Source: Candidatus Fermentibacterota bacterium
Lineage (GTDB): Bacteria > JAFGKV01
Direction of reading: 5' to 3'
Length of the DNA: 34,959 bases
Assembly (NCBI GenBank): GCA_030620115.1
Contig: JAUXFG010000027.1
Coordinates: 1-34,959, forward strand
The first letter of the stretch is position 1. Every line of letters starts with the position of its first letter. The notes beneath the pieces were generated by a model. It worked only from the letters and a program-made list of their open reading frames with translations. It ran no database searches and had not been told where the DNA came from. Shown here piece after piece: positions 1 through 9,692 of the stretch. A program made the position numbers and the translations under genes.

Positions 1-68
1 CAGAATGACAGGGGTGGTTGCTATTGGGCGTGTTACTGCATACCCCTCCGGGACGACCGAAGGTCGCA

Positions 69-97
69 CCTTTGTGTCTTTGCGCCTTTACGTGAGG
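69..97. repeat. Degenerate 'CTTTG-GTCTTTGCGCC' type intergenic repeat
   Basis: The words CCTTTGTGTCTTTGCGCC and CTTTACGTGAG form a degenerate short-word tandem repeat of the type scattered between genes in many uncultured bacterial genomes; this is recalled, not searched. It lies downstream of the last gene of the minus-strand operon. The rest of positions 1-165 shows no gene. A weak dyad at about 121-138 (ATCCG..CGGAT) is not followed by a T-run, so I do not call it a terminator. Confidence 0.4.
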
Positions 98-165
98 CTC
101 TCTCTCCTCCAGCTTTACCAATCCGCCAGCCGACGGATGAACTCCCCGCCACAAAGCGGCTATGA

Positions 166-1338
166 TCACATATTCCACCGATAATGGAGATAGGGTAGTA
201 TGGGAAATTGCCCCCTGAAGTAGCTCGCATCGTTCACCTCGATGCGGATATTCGGTTTCGAGGGAAGGAAAGAAAGCTCTATGGAGCCCCGAGGATCCAG
301 TTCGAATTCGAACATCCTCTTCTCCGCCACGTGATCCTTCAACACCCATCCATTAAAATCACCGATCCGAACAAGGCAGTACTCATGGAGTCTTTCGATC
401 ACATGAACACCGACACGGCCGCTGAGTCTTGTCAGGATCCTGGCATCCGGTCGAGGTCCCGCACGTACCAGTATGTCTCTACCTGAGACCACATACTGAT
501 CTTCTTCCGGCGAGAAGACTACTCTGATGTCCGCATAGCTTCCCTCCCCACATGATATATACACCGTGGGGAAAAACCTGGTGGAATCCACCTCTGCCCG
601 GTACGGGGCACCGGGCCAGGGCGTATAGTCAACCGCGTCTTGATAGAGCGTGGCCTCGGTCTTCAAAGCGTCCTTGATGTCTTGGACGACTTCTTGTAGT
701 GATTGCTTCTCTGCCGTGGATAGACAATGACTCTCGCCAATCCGCATCGCCTCTTGGAGAGGAAGAATCCGCTCCGACCGGGAACCACCCCTGGCGGACA
801 TGGAGAGCAGCGAAAGACAGAACGAAGATCGACGATCCAGGCGGGCCCCATCCAGGGCAATGGCTCTCCGAGAATACGGCGCTGCATCTTCAAACATACC
901 CGCCGACACAAGAGGCTTGGCCACTGCCATGAGGGAATCCGCTTCTCGGCTCGCCGCCCTCCATTGATCTGCTTGTTCCTTTCCAATCCGGCTTCCGCCA
1001 AGATCCGAAACGGAAAGATCGAGCACAAGGGAAGGATCGGGGAGTTCTCCGGCAAAGTGGAGCAGGCGATCGAAGGCTTCCTGGTTCCGGGGATCTGTAC
1101 GGAGAATCGCCTGCCATAGCGGCTTGGCATCACCAAGCTGACCCTTTTGCTCCAACGCTCTGGCCTTGAAGGCAAGACATGTGAGGTCATGGGGGTTCTT
1201 TGCGAGACCCTCCTCGCTAATACGAAGGACCTCATCGACCTCTCCATTTTCCAAGAGACCCTGCAGGCTGCCGACTCCGTGACCGCATCCCACCGCGAGA
1301 GCGATGGCCAAAACGAGCAAACGTGGTAGTACTGTCAT
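166..1338 (-). CDS. TPR and SH3-like domain exported protein, probable lipoprotein
   Basis: The protein has about 390 residues. The start is the ATG at 1338, which has an AGGAGG-type ribosome site about 8 nt upstream and overlaps the thymidine kinase stop as ATGA. Residues 1-18 look like a signal peptide ending in A-V-G-C, so Cys18 is probably lipidated, although the -3 position is not ideal for a lipobox. Residues 25-105 read as TPR-like helical repeats ([18 protein letters not shown], then [19 protein letters not shown]). Residues ~285-340 ([24 protein letters not shown]) match a bacterial SH3b fold. The likely role is envelope scaffolding or peptidoglycan-associated binding; no enzyme signature is seen. 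It is the last gene of the ten-gene run. An in-frame extension of about 45 codons upstream would lie inside the kinase gene and is rejected. Confidence 0.75.
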   Translation of the reverse strand: MTVLPRLLVLAIALAVGCGHGVGSLQGLLENGEVDEVLRISEEGLAKNPHDLTCLAFKARALEQKGQLGDAKPLWQAILRTDPRNQEAFDRLLHFAGELPDPSLVLDLSVSDLGGSRIGKEQADQWRAASREADSLMAVAKPLVSAGMFEDAAPYSRRAIALDGARLDRRSSFCLSLLSMSARGGSRSERILPLQEAMRIGESHCLSTAEKQSLQEVVQDIKDALKTEATLYQDAVDYTPWPGAPYRAEVDSTRFFPTVYISCGEGSYADIRVVFSPEEDQYVVSGRDILVRAGPRPDARILTRLSGRVGVHVIERLHEYCLVRIGDFNGWVLKDHVAEKRMFEFELDPRGSIELSFLPSKPNIRIEVNDASYFRGQFPILPYLHYRWNM

Positions 1339-1916
1339 CCCTGATCCTCCTGCGTGCTCTGCCATGGCTTGAAACATTTCCTGCAGCGTGGCTCGTACGC
1401 AGCACCGGCCCCGACCAGAACACGATCTCTGCTCTGGACGAGCCGCTGGGAGCGGTTCGCCGGTGCGCCACACACGACACAGACTGCCATGGTTTTTGTG
1501 ATGGATTCAGCCACGGCGAGAAGCTGTGGCATGGGTTCGAATGGACGGCCCAGATAGTCCTGATCCAAACCCGCGACTATGACGCGAATACCCCGGTTGG
1601 CCAATGCCTCGCATACCTCTACCAACGAGAGATCAAAGAACTGTCCTTCATCTATGCCTACCACCTGGGTATCGTCTTTCACAGCCGCGGTTATCTGATC
1701 GGGCGAGGAAACGCTGATGCTGGGGATCCTTCTCTTGTCGTGTGACACGATCTGATCTCGTGCATAGCGTTCATCAATGGCGGGTTTGAAGGCCTGGACC
1801 TTTTGCTTGGCGATGAGGGCCCTCCGTAGGCGGCGGATCAGCTCCTCGCTCTTCCCGCTGAACATGCTGCCGCAGATGACCTCGATCCATCCGTATCCGG
1901 TTGGCGGGTAGAACAT
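1335..1916 (-). CDS. tdk: Thymidine kinase (type II, zinc-binding)
   Basis: Transfers the ATP gamma-phosphate to thymidine or deoxyuridine in cytosolic pyrimidine salvage. The 193-residue length is normal for the TK1-like family. Visible are the P-loop GSMFSGKS at residues 16-23, the catalytic Asp-Glu in [10 protein letters not shown] (89-90), the lasso-side motif [11 protein letters not shown] (116-126), and two zinc cysteine pairs, CVVC (146/149) and CRKC (178/181). The ATG at 1916 was chosen because it begins one nucleotide after the hpt stop; an upstream in-frame start would overlap hpt. Its stop overlaps the next gene's start. The pairing with hpt makes a small nucleoside/base salvage module. 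Nothing is truncated. Confidence 0.96.
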   Translation of the reverse strand: MFYPPTGYGWIEVICGSMFSGKSEELIRRLRRALIAKQKVQAFKPAIDERYARDQIVSHDKRRIPSISVSSPDQITAAVKDDTQVVGIDEGQFFDLSLVEVCEALANRGIRVIVAGLDQDYLGRPFEPMPQLLAVAESITKTMAVCVVCGAPANRSQRLVQSRDRVLVGAGAAYEPRCRKCFKPWQSTQEDQG

Positions 1917-1917
1917 G

Positions 1918-2460
1918 TCACTCGTCCGTGTACACGGCCTCTTTGAGGACACAGATCTCTTTCAGATTCCGGTAGCGTTCCCCATAGTCCAATCCATACC
2001 CCACAACGAATTCATCCGGAACCTCGATGCCGATATACTCAACTTTGACAGGCACTTTCCGCCGTGAAAGCTTGTTCAGCAACGTGCAGGTCGCCAAGGA
2101 ACGCGGCCCACGCACCTCCAGCAGTTCCTTCAGATAGTTCACCGTGAGGCCCGTGTCCACGATATCCTCCACGATTATCACATCTCGACCATTGATGTTC
2201 GCGGAAAGATCCTGGATGATCTTCACGATCCCGCTGGAGCGACGTGATGCCCCGTAACTGGAGATAGCCATAAAATCCATGGTCAGGGGAAGGGGAATTC
2301 GACGAACAAGATCCGAAAGAAAGACTACGGCGCCTCGTAGGATGCCGACGAGGTACGGCTCACGCCCCGCATAATCTCTGGTAATCTCGGCGCCCAAACG
2401 GTCCACAGTACGGGCGATCTCCTCTGCGCTGATGAGCACACGATCGATGTCACGCTCCAC
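1918..2460 (-). CDS. hpt: Hypoxanthine phosphoribosyltransferase
   Basis: Converts hypoxanthine (and usually guanine) plus PRPP to IMP/GMP in purine salvage. The 180-residue length is typical. The PRPP-binding loop [13 protein letters not shown] is at residues 94-106, preceded by the characteristic [20 protein letters not shown] and by [10 protein letters not shown], which matches the flexible catalytic loop of the family. The start is GTG at 2460, preceded by AAGGGGG at about 5 nt spacing. It sits 13 nt after carbamate kinase and 1 nt before thymidine kinase, so the three are almost certainly cotranscribed. Confidence 0.96.
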   Translation of the reverse strand: MERDIDRVLISAEEIARTVDRLGAEITRDYAGREPYLVGILRGAVVFLSDLVRRIPLPLTMDFMAISSYGASRRSSGIVKIIQDLSANINGRDVIIVEDIVDTGLTVNYLKELLEVRGPRSLATCTLLNKLSRRKVPVKVEYIGIEVPDEFVVGYGLDYGERYRNLKEICVLKEAVYTDE

Positions 2461-2473
2461 GTTGCCCCCTTGT

Positions 2474-3439
2474 TCAGCCTGACCTGCCGTCGGGAACGAT
2501 GTGTGTCCCTACATCGTGACGGAATGCCCGGTCAACTTGCTCCACTGACGTGATCACCACTTCCTTGCCGCCGGCAAAAATAAACCGAAGCGCGGCTTCG
2601 ATCTTGGGGCCCATGCTCCCAGGCGGGAACTCACCTGCAGCGAGGAGCCGTTCCGCCTCTGTGGCAGTGAGCAGGTGCAAGGGTTCCTGCTCGGGCATGC
2701 CATAAGAACGGTAGACCACCGGCACGCCCGTTAAGATGACCATCCGATCCGCACCGATTCGGTTCGCCAGGACCACGGACGCGCGGTCCTTGTCGATCAC
2801 CGCTTCCACGCCCTCCAGCCAACCGCCCGGCAACCGGATCACAGGATTGCCTCCACCCCCCACGGCGATGGTTATGATATTCGCCTCCAGGAGTCGCGCC
2901 ACGGTGCGCCATTCAATGACATCCAAGGGAATGGGTGATGGAACGACCCTCCGATAGCCCCGCCCCGCATCCTCTACGATCTCCCAGCCTTCTTCTTCAG
3001 CGCGCTGCTGCGCTTCTGCGGCATTGTAGAAAGGGCCGATGGGTTTCGTGGGATGACGGAATGCAGGATCATCCCGCGAAACGAGAACCTGAGTCATCAC
3101 CGTCACGACTTCCCGCGCCATCCCAAGCTTGTGCAGCATGTTAAACAGACACTGTTGAATCATGTAGCCGATCTCGCCGGCGGAATCCGCATCACAGATG
3201 CCCAGCGGCATGGGCGGCACCACCTCACGGGCAAGCTCGTTTCTCAGCAGTATGTTCCCCACAATGGGGCCATTGCCATGAGTCAGCACGACTCGATAGC
3301 CGTGCTGCACGAGCCGCGCAACCCCGAGCATGCTGCGCCTGGTGATCTCGAACTCCTCGGCAATGGTTCCCCTATGCCCTGAGGGTACGATGGCATTTCC
3401 CCCCAGGGCAATGACGATGGTCTCTCTGGTCCCGCGCAT
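2474..3439 (-). CDS. arcC: Carbamate kinase
   Basis: Catalyses reversible phosphoryl transfer between carbamoyl phosphate and ADP, or makes carbamoyl phosphate from ATP, ammonia and bicarbonate. The 321 residues cover the full amino-acid-kinase fold: IVIALGGNAI near residue 10, VLTHGNGPIVGN near 50-60, the substrate-site VVPSPIP, TIAVGGGGNPVI, EAVIDKD, and the C-terminal GSMGPKIEAALRF. No arcA or arcB partner is present in the window, so an arginine deiminase pathway is not supported here. The neighbours suggest a role feeding or draining carbamoyl phosphate near nucleotide metabolism; this is inference. The ATG at 3439 is 8 nt after the preceding stop with only a weak AAGAG ribosome site. 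Confidence 0.94.
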   Translation of the reverse strand: MRGTRETIVIALGGNAIVPSGHRGTIAEEFEITRRSMLGVARLVQHGYRVVLTHGNGPIVGNILLRNELAREVVPPMPLGICDADSAGEIGYMIQQCLFNMLHKLGMAREVVTVMTQVLVSRDDPAFRHPTKPIGPFYNAAEAQQRAEEEGWEIVEDAGRGYRRVVPSPIPLDVIEWRTVARLLEANIITIAVGGGGNPVIRLPGGWLEGVEAVIDKDRASVVLANRIGADRMVILTGVPVVYRSYGMPEQEPLHLLTATEAERLLAAGEFPPGSMGPKIEAALRFIFAGGKEVVITSVEQVDRAFRHDVGTHIVPDGRSG

Positions 3440-3447
3440 GCTCTTAC

Positions 3448-4467
3448 TTACTTCGTGTCCGTAGAAAGCCTGAATCGGACGATACGGTTATTCCCGGTGT
3501 CGGAAACAAAGATGGCGCCATCAAACTCCGCGATGCCATGGGGATTCATGAACTCCTTCTCTCCGGTCCCCTCATCGCCAAAGGATTCGTATTCCTTGCC
3601 CGTGCTTGCGAACTTGAACACACGATCTTCCCCGCTGTCCACCACGAACAAGAAACCGTCACCGTCAATGGCGATATCCTCGGGTGAGGAGAATTTCCCA
3701 AGAGTGAACAGATCTCCACCGCTGGTGGGATCGAGCTTGGGCTTCCATCCATACTGATCCGTGGTGATGAGCTGGACCTTGTAGTAGTTCTCGCCCCGCT
3801 GGCTATAGGCGAAGTCCACTGATCCATCACGGATCGCGGTGATGCCGGCAGGATCTGCCGCCGCGAAGAGACCGGTGCCGTCCGGTGTCAGGGGCAGCGG
3901 CCCCTTGAGCGTCCCGTCCTCCTTGAAGTGCAAGATCTGATTGTCGTTTCGGGAATCCCCACTGCACGTTACCATGTAGTAGATCCCTTCATCATAGGTC
4001 TTGAACGCTTCCACCCCATTGAACCGCCAGCCGGGCCGGTCCACGGCATGATACAGCGTCTCGATCCGTGCATGAGCGATGTCGTGGGCAGCCTCGAACA
4101 GATCGATTCGGAAAAGGTAGTTCCGGCCGCTGACGATGAGGAGCCTTAGCATGGCGTCCTCGGCCAATGCGAGGGGGGAATCAATGTATGCCGATTGACC
4201 GAGCAGGTTCCCCGCCATATCCAGCATGGTGACCCGATTGTTGCCTGTATCGGCTATGTAGACCAGTGTCTCCCTTCCGATGAGGATGTCATGGGGGAGA
4301 AGGAAATCGTAACCTGTTTCCGCGCCCCACACGGGACGGAGCTGGATGTAGGTGGTGTCGTCAACCGCGGTTTGGCCATTGTCGTCGTCGCCCTGGTCCG
4401 GAGGAGTAAACTTGGTCCCGCAGGCTGCCAACAAGAGAATCAGGAGAAGAATGGTGTATCGTCTCAT
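3448..4467 (-). CDS. NHL-repeat (beta-propeller) lipoprotein
   Basis: The protein has 339 residues. MRRYTILLLILLLAACG is a classic lipoprotein signal with Cys16 in the LAAC lipobox. Two clear NHL-type blades are visible, LVYIADTGNNRVTMLD near residue 70 and GFLFVVDSGEDRVFKF near 275, and a third ends the protein (IFVSDTGNNRIVRF), consistent with a six-bladed propeller anchored in an outer or inner membrane leaflet. No catalytic motif is seen; the likely role is ligand or protein binding. Its ATG overlaps the barrel-gene stop (ATGA), implying translational coupling to the PorV-like protein. Confidence 0.85.
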   Translation of the reverse strand: MRRYTILLLILLLAACGTKFTPPDQGDDDNGQTAVDDTTYIQLRPVWGAETGYDFLLPHDILIGRETLVYIADTGNNRVTMLDMAGNLLGQSAYIDSPLALAEDAMLRLLIVSGRNYLFRIDLFEAAHDIAHARIETLYHAVDRPGWRFNGVEAFKTYDEGIYYMVTCSGDSRNDNQILHFKEDGTLKGPLPLTPDGTGLFAAADPAGITAIRDGSVDFAYSQRGENYYKVQLITTDQYGWKPKLDPTSGGDLFTLGKFSSPEDIAIDGDGFLFVVDSGEDRVFKFASTGKEYESFGDEGTGEKEFMNPHGIAEFDGAIFVSDTGNNRIVRFRLSTDTK

Positions 4468-5471
4468 CGGAATTCGAGCTCCATTGAGATCCGGTGGGCT
4501 GAACCGAGATAGCCCATGGATGAATACGCGTAGTCAATATGCGCTCCCCCGCCGGGAACGGGAAGCAGAACTCCCCCGCCCAAGGCGTACGATTCAGCAT
4601 CGGAGTTCAGCCTCATCCCTCCCCTTAGAAAAAACCGCTCACTCCAGAGATACTCCACGCCAACACCAAGGTTTTCCGCATTATCATTGGGATGGTTGAG
4701 CTGAAGCGACCCCGTCACTCGTTGCCCGGGCCGGTCCAGGAACTCCGTGGCGAGCCCGAGCCTGAACTCCGTGGGAGGGCTGAATGCCTGGAAATCATCC
4801 AATGTACTTCCGTCATCCAGCTCATAGCTCCCACTCGGCGCTGAATCACCACCGAAATTTGCCAATACGACCGCGAATCTGCTGGATCCCCATCCGGTTC
4901 TGTAAAACGTACCGAGATCAAAAGTTACCGCTCTGATCTGCACAAGATCAAGGGTTTCCTCGATGAGCCGGACCGTGAGGCCAAAGGAGAATCGATCGGT
5001 CATGGCCCGCGCAAACGTCACCGCGGCGGCAAGATCTCCGTAGCGCCACATCTCTCCTGTGCCGTCGGGCTGCATCTCCGTGGTGACCTCTGTTTCGGGG
5101 CAGGTGAGCTGCGTCACGGACACACCGAAAAAGTTCACTCCCATGGGGTAAACCGCCCCGGCAAAACGATGGGAGAGCTCCACAGGCCAATCGGTATACG
5201 AACCATAGACCAGGGGTGAGGCACTCTGCGTGATGCCCGCGGGATTCCAATGGAGCGCGGAAGCGTCATCCGCCACGGCGGCATACGCTCCCCCCAGTGC
5301 CACGGCCCGCGCCCCCACGCCCACCTTCAGGAATTGGAGACCGCTGATACCGACCCGTTGCCCGCCCAATACGGGAATCAGGTCAGCCCCCGCGAAACCG
5401 GGAAAACCACACAGCACCACACAGAAGAGGACGATTGCACAAAACTTGGAGTGAGTCTCAGAAAACAACAT
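4464..5471 (-). CDS. PorV/PorQ-like outer-membrane beta-barrel (UPF0164-type)
   Basis: The protein has 335 residues: a signal peptide (hydrophobic residues ~11-28, ending near FAGA) and then the family hallmark FLKVGVGARAVALGGAYAAVADDASALHWNPAG, which resembles the N-terminal part of PorV/FadL-type barrels. Alternating hydrophobic strands follow, and the C-terminus ends in ...HRISMELEFR, a beta-barrel end with an aromatic residue. PorV helps type IX secretion deliver C-terminal-domain proteins to the surface; several such proteins are encoded upstream in this operon, which supports a related role here by inference. The start codon lies 14 nt inside the TonB receptor gene. Confidence 0.8.
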   Translation of the reverse strand: MLFSETHSKFCAIVLFCVVLCGFPGFAGADLIPVLGGQRVGISGLQFLKVGVGARAVALGGAYAAVADDASALHWNPAGITQSASPLVYGSYTDWPVELSHRFAGAVYPMGVNFFGVSVTQLTCPETEVTTEMQPDGTGEMWRYGDLAAAVTFARAMTDRFSFGLTVRLIEETLDLVQIRAVTFDLGTFYRTGWGSSRFAVVLANFGGDSAPSGSYELDDGSTLDDFQAFSPPTEFRLGLATEFLDRPGQRVTGSLQLNHPNDNAENLGVGVEYLWSERFFLRGGMRLNSDAESYALGGGVLLPVPGGGAHIDYAYSSMGYLGSAHRISMELEFR

Positions 5472-8259
5472 TGATTCCCACCCTTATGTTCCTTGGGCTC
5501 AAGTATCGGGCCGGATTGAAAGGATAGGGTTTCACCGGAGCCTGGCGATCGGCATAGAACGGATCATTCCAACTCAAGGGAACCGGGTCACCAAGCTCGT
5601 AGGCCCTCCCTGTCACTGGATTCAGGATGTTGGCGTTCCGCCGGTCGAACACATTCAGGAACTCGATCTCGATAGACTGTTTGAGCCCCGCGAAGGTGAA
5701 ATACTTGGCGAAACTGAGATCGACCCAATGCCAATGCTGGCCCAATTCGCTGTACAGGTTCTCCTGATCTCTGATGAATTCGGGTCTGCCGTCAGCTAAT
5801 GAATCACCGGTCGCGATATAGGGAGTGTACCGTTTCCCCGCCTGGAAAAAGAACCGGGCCGCGAGACTCCAGTCGCTGGGTAGACCGAAACCAAACAGCT
5901 CCGGCTCTGCCTGCGCCGGCACATCGAGATTCAGGTCAGCAGTGAGCTGCCAAGGCCTGTCCCACACCAGATTGGTCTCCCCTATGGGTTTCTCGTCAAG
6001 CTGGCCCCGGGCCACCAGGTATGCGTCCTGGCTTGAGCTACTCTTACCCGTAGCCAACGAATACGTCCCTGAGACCCGTCCGGTGAGATATCGGCCCGCT
6101 CGTTTCCGGTATTCCAGCTCCAAACCCCGTACCCGTGCATAGTCGAGATTCAGGTAGGTGATGAAGCTCTTGCCGGAAAGCCTGCCTTCTCCTTTCACCG
6201 ATATGGTGGTCACATAGTCAAAGATGTCCTTGTAGTATGCCGTGACACTAAAGACATCATTCTCGGTGAACTTCTGCCGGATGCCAAGCTCATAGGCCAC
6301 GGTCGTCTCGAGATCGAGATTGGGATTCCCGAACTTCTGAAACGTGCTCTTTGCGCTGTTCGGCCCTAATTTCGCATAGATGAACTGGGGTTTCGGCCGC
6401 TTGTTGAAATGTCCATATGAAAAGAACAACATCTGATTGTTACTGATGGGGTGGCTGATGCCGATCCTTGGTGATATCCTGCCCTTCCACCGTCTTCCAA
6501 AGAATCCATACGTGTCCTCGTAGAACCTCTCTCGGGTCTCATCCGGAATCGTCACCACGGTCGTATCATCAACAGCGCGTTCCACATATTCGCCCGGGAA
6601 CCACCAGTCGAAACGAAGGCCAAGGTTCGCGATCATCCCGGAAAAGGTCACGTTGTCCTGGATGTATGCCGCACCGAAGCTTGGGTAAACCTTGTAGATG
6701 TCATTATTGAGACCGAGCTCACCATACCAGGGCGCGTAGATGTCAACAAGCTGCATCTCTTGGGCCGTTGCCTCGATTCCCGCCTTGATCTTGTGGCCCG
6801 ATTCGCGGGTCGTAGTCATGGACAGCTTGCCCGTGAACTCCTCCACATGGTGGTCGTGCCAGATGTACCCGTTGCCGTAGTCATAAAAACCGTCACCAGG
6901 GATCACCAGAATCTCCGATGAATCCCCGGTGGTGTAATACTCCAACGGCAACGTCACAATGTCCTGCGGCTCGGTATACTCGGTCCAGTGCTTACCAGAG
7001 ATATCGGAACGCAGGTGTGTGAAGAAACGACTGAGCGAGAGCCTGTAGAATGTTCTATTGCTCAGCGTATGGGTCCACGTCAACGCGTGCAGCGTGTTAT
7101 CGTGTGTGAATGTGTTGAAGTTGTCGAGGTTGTACTGGTACTCGTATGGATAGCCCGGTCCCGGCGGTGCATACTCGAGATTGGTCTGAAGGGACTGGGT
7201 GTTCTGGTTGATTCTGATGGATCGATGAAAACTGTAGACCAGCTTATGGAGATCATCGATCTTCCAGGTCGTCTTGAACAGGCCTGACCAGTCATTGTCC
7301 TGCCTGGGGGCAAATGTCTCATCATAGAAGATGCTCGAACTGAGCTGGTCTGCCGTGAACCCGGCAAACGAATCAGTGATGAACATATACCCCGACAGAA
7401 AGAAGCTGAACTTGCCCGGAGGTCGAATGCCGATGGCAGGGAGTGCATAGCGGGTAAGGGGTTCTGCCCCTTGAAGGCTGAGCTCGAAGATGTCGGTATT
7501 GAAGTTCGACCTCCACTCGTCATTCAGTGCCACATGATCAAGCTTGTAGCCGAAGCTTCCATGGTAGACGGTCTTCCCCTCTTTGGTAGAGATGTTGACC
7601 ACACCGCTCATTGCCTGTCCGTACTCCGCATTAAATCCTCCGGTCAAGATCTCCATCTCATCAATGGCGCCTGCGGCCACGCGGAGTCCGAACCCGGTTC
7701 CTGAAAGAGGATCCTGTACACTCAACCCGTCCAGGAGATAGGCTGTCTCATACGATCGGCCTCCCCTGATGTGGATCTCATCGTCCTGCGTCACCACACC
7801 TGCCTGTGATGCCACGATATCCTCGGCATTCTGCACGATGGAACCTTCGATATCAGCCGACGAGACCGCCCTCCGGCTCGCCGTTTCTTCGATATCGAAG
7901 AGGGGTTTCTCACCGACTATGACGATTTCCTGCCCCAATGCGAGCACCGTTGGCTCGAGCTTGGCCTCCACCTCGACGATTCCGCCGCCGGTCACTTTAA
8001 CCCCGGTGATCTGGTAGACCTTGTAGCCGATCATGGTGATCTCGAGGCTGTACGAGCCGGGGTTCATCTCGCTGATGGCGAATCTCCCCTGGAGATCGCT
8101 GACCGCTCCTCGATAGGTCCCCTGGACGAGGACATTCACCCCCACCAGAGGTCTCCCGTCGTTGGCATCGGTGATGGTCCCGCGGATCTCGCCCACCTGG
8201 GCATGGGCTGCGGCCGCCATGAGGAAAAGCAGTCCGAAAGGAAGCATTGCCCTGTACAT
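5458..8259 (-). CDS. TonB-dependent outer-membrane receptor with carboxypeptidase-regulatory-like N-terminus
   Basis: The protein has 933 residues. A signal peptide (1-20, ending AHAQ) is followed by a carboxypeptidase-D-regulatory-like domain (~22-105: GEIRGTITDANDGRPLVGVNV, GRFAISEMNPGSYSLEITMIGY). The plug follows (~115-230: VVTQDDEIHIRGGRSYETAYLLDG, then GGFNAEYGQAMSGVVNI), and then a long barrel ending in RNIRVGINVVF with terminal Phe. It would import a ligand across the outer membrane using TonB energy; the substrate is not readable from sequence. No SusD-type partner is present, so it is not a typical SusC. It starts with ATG at 8259 after TTGGAG and follows the lipoprotein gene by 2 nt. 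Confidence 0.9.
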   Translation of the reverse strand: MYRAMLPFGLLFLMAAAAHAQVGEIRGTITDANDGRPLVGVNVLVQGTYRGAVSDLQGRFAISEMNPGSYSLEITMIGYKVYQITGVKVTGGGIVEVEAKLEPTVLALGQEIVIVGEKPLFDIEETASRRAVSSADIEGSIVQNAEDIVASQAGVVTQDDEIHIRGGRSYETAYLLDGLSVQDPLSGTGFGLRVAAGAIDEMEILTGGFNAEYGQAMSGVVNISTKEGKTVYHGSFGYKLDHVALNDEWRSNFNTDIFELSLQGAEPLTRYALPAIGIRPPGKFSFFLSGYMFITDSFAGFTADQLSSSIFYDETFAPRQDNDWSGLFKTTWKIDDLHKLVYSFHRSIRINQNTQSLQTNLEYAPPGPGYPYEYQYNLDNFNTFTHDNTLHALTWTHTLSNRTFYRLSLSRFFTHLRSDISGKHWTEYTEPQDIVTLPLEYYTTGDSSEILVIPGDGFYDYGNGYIWHDHHVEEFTGKLSMTTTRESGHKIKAGIEATAQEMQLVDIYAPWYGELGLNNDIYKVYPSFGAAYIQDNVTFSGMIANLGLRFDWWFPGEYVERAVDDTTVVTIPDETRERFYEDTYGFFGRRWKGRISPRIGISHPISNNQMLFFSYGHFNKRPKPQFIYAKLGPNSAKSTFQKFGNPNLDLETTVAYELGIRQKFTENDVFSVTAYYKDIFDYVTTISVKGEGRLSGKSFITYLNLDYARVRGLELEYRKRAGRYLTGRVSGTYSLATGKSSSSQDAYLVARGQLDEKPIGETNLVWDRPWQLTADLNLDVPAQAEPELFGFGLPSDWSLAARFFFQAGKRYTPYIATGDSLADGRPEFIRDQENLYSELGQHWHWVDLSFAKYFTFAGLKQSIEIEFLNVFDRRNANILNPVTGRAYELGDPVPLSWNDPFYADRQAPVKPYPFNPARYLSPRNIRVGINVVF

Positions 8260-8261
8260 GA

Positions 8262-9692
8262 TTACTCCAATGCCTCCAACAGCAAGGTAAGCATCTCCGC
8301 TGCATTGCCGTCTTGATTCACCTGGTGCAGGGGAAACTCCAGGAAGACCAGGCGGTTGGAGCTATGCCAGACACCGATGATTGGCTCCCCCTCCCAGAAA
8401 TCGCCCTCTTCCAGCCGGTAGAGCACGCGTGCACTGGGGAGCGGTTCCAGGCCCCACACGAAAAACAGCGCGCCTGTGGAGCTCTCCACCGTAAGCTCCG
8501 GAAGCGGCGCCAGCTGCGGCATCCCAAGAGAATCAGGATCCGTTGGGATAATCCTGGAGCCGTTCAGTATGATGGACATCTTTGTGGTAACGCTGTCAAC
8601 CCCCACGAAATCCAGAGGATCACCTTGATTCGTGAACGTTTCCGGGAGCGTGATGGTCATGACCGCCTTCCCTCCCCCACTCACATAGTCAGCCATGGAA
8701 ACCTGTGCTTCCTCCACATGACCGCCCTGGTCGCCATACCAGATCACGGTGGGGAAGAGTTGCATGGTTCTGGTCAGAGTGACCGTAGAAAACGGCATGA
8801 GATCTGATCGGCCATCGCCATCTCGGTCCGCTCGTATATCCCACAGGCTGTAATCACCAAATGCGGAAACCACTGATTCGTAGAAACCCGGTGCGTGATC
8901 CGCAACCGCGTAGTCGTCCACGATGAGCATATCCCCATGCGGTGCTCGCACATGCCAAACATCCAGTGTGTCGACAGGCATCCGCACAATGGGCGAAACC
9001 GCGCCGGCCATATCCTCGGCGATAAGATAAAAAACATGATCACCCTCCACCAACCCGCTGTCCGCATCCAGGGTGATGCTGGACAACGACGAAGGAAGGC
9101 GGCGCCATGCCGAGAGGGCCGCCATCGTATCATCGAGGCTCCAGTAGTAGTTCTCGAGCGTCTCGTCGCCGTCGTAATCAGAACCGCTCCAGAAGAAAGT
9201 CGTCACCGTATACGTGGTCTCAGGCACATCGGAACCAATGACGAACGCCACGGCGGGCGGCGAGTTGTGGACCGGGAAGTGCTGGACAGCGGGAGTGGGA
9301 TCCACGTCTCCGGCATCATCCACGGCGCTGACCCGGAAGGTGTAGGTTGTCTCAGTACCGGAGATGGCCAAGGCAAACGTACTCTCGTACGCAGTGGTGT
9401 AAACCCAGCTCTCGGGATCGGGCTCAGCCTGGTCCCATGAGAAAATGAACCCGGTCACATACCCGTCAGGATCGTCGCCCCACCAGTGAAGTGTTTGCTG
9501 GCTCGTGGTTGAAGCCAGGGTGGTATCAGGGATCCCCGAATCGGGATAAAGCGAGAGAAAGGTCTCGGGTGGCCGGTTGGTGAAGAGGCTTCCCCCACGT
9601 TCCGAATCACACCCATTGACGAGCATAAGGAATACGAATAGGAACAAGAGGGGCACGGCGACCCGTGCCCCCCTTGTCAGGCGAATTCTCAA
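8262..9692 (-). CDS. Lipoprotein with fibronectin-III-like and possible glutamine-amidotransferase-like domains
   Basis: The protein has 476 residues. The start is a TTG at 9692 (overlapping the upstream stop as TTGA) with GGTGG about 8 nt before it; no ATG gives a full signal sequence. A positively charged n-region, a hydrophobic core and the lipobox LVNGC predict an outer-membrane-type lipoprotein. Residues ~40-125 (TLHWWGDDPDGYVTGFIFSWD, TTYTFRVSAVDDAGDVDPTP) are fibronectin-III/PKD-like, with a second similar module to ~225. The second half (DMLIVDDYAVADHAPGFYES, FPTVIWYGDQGG, YVSGGGKAVMT) resembles a class-I amidotransferase-like fold without a visible catalytic Cys-His pair; this is a tentative reading. 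It could partner the adjacent TonB receptor. Confidence 0.75.
   Translation of the reverse strand: MRIRLTRGARVAVPLLFLFVFLMLVNGCDSERGGSLFTNRPPETFLSLYPDSGIPDTTLASTTSQQTLHWWGDDPDGYVTGFIFSWDQAEPDPESWVYTTAYESTFALAISGTETTYTFRVSAVDDAGDVDPTPAVQHFPVHNSPPAVAFVIGSDVPETTYTVTTFFWSGSDYDGDETLENYYWSLDDTMAALSAWRRLPSSLSSITLDADSGLVEGDHVFYLIAEDMAGAVSPIVRMPVDTLDVWHVRAPHGDMLIVDDYAVADHAPGFYESVVSAFGDYSLWDIRADRDGDGRSDLMPFSTVTLTRTMQLFPTVIWYGDQGGHVEEAQVSMADYVSGGGKAVMTITLPETFTNQGDPLDFVGVDSVTTKMSIILNGSRIIPTDPDSLGMPQLAPLPELTVESSTGALFFVWGLEPLPSARVLYRLEEGDFWEGEPIIGVWHSSNRLVFLEFPLHQVNQDGNAAEMLTLLLEALE

Noticed and set aside
5458-8259. SusC/SusD polysaccharide-uptake pair
   Set aside because: The receptor has the regulatory-like N-terminal domain, but the adjacent lipoprotein shows fibronectin-like, not SusD-like helical TPR, features.
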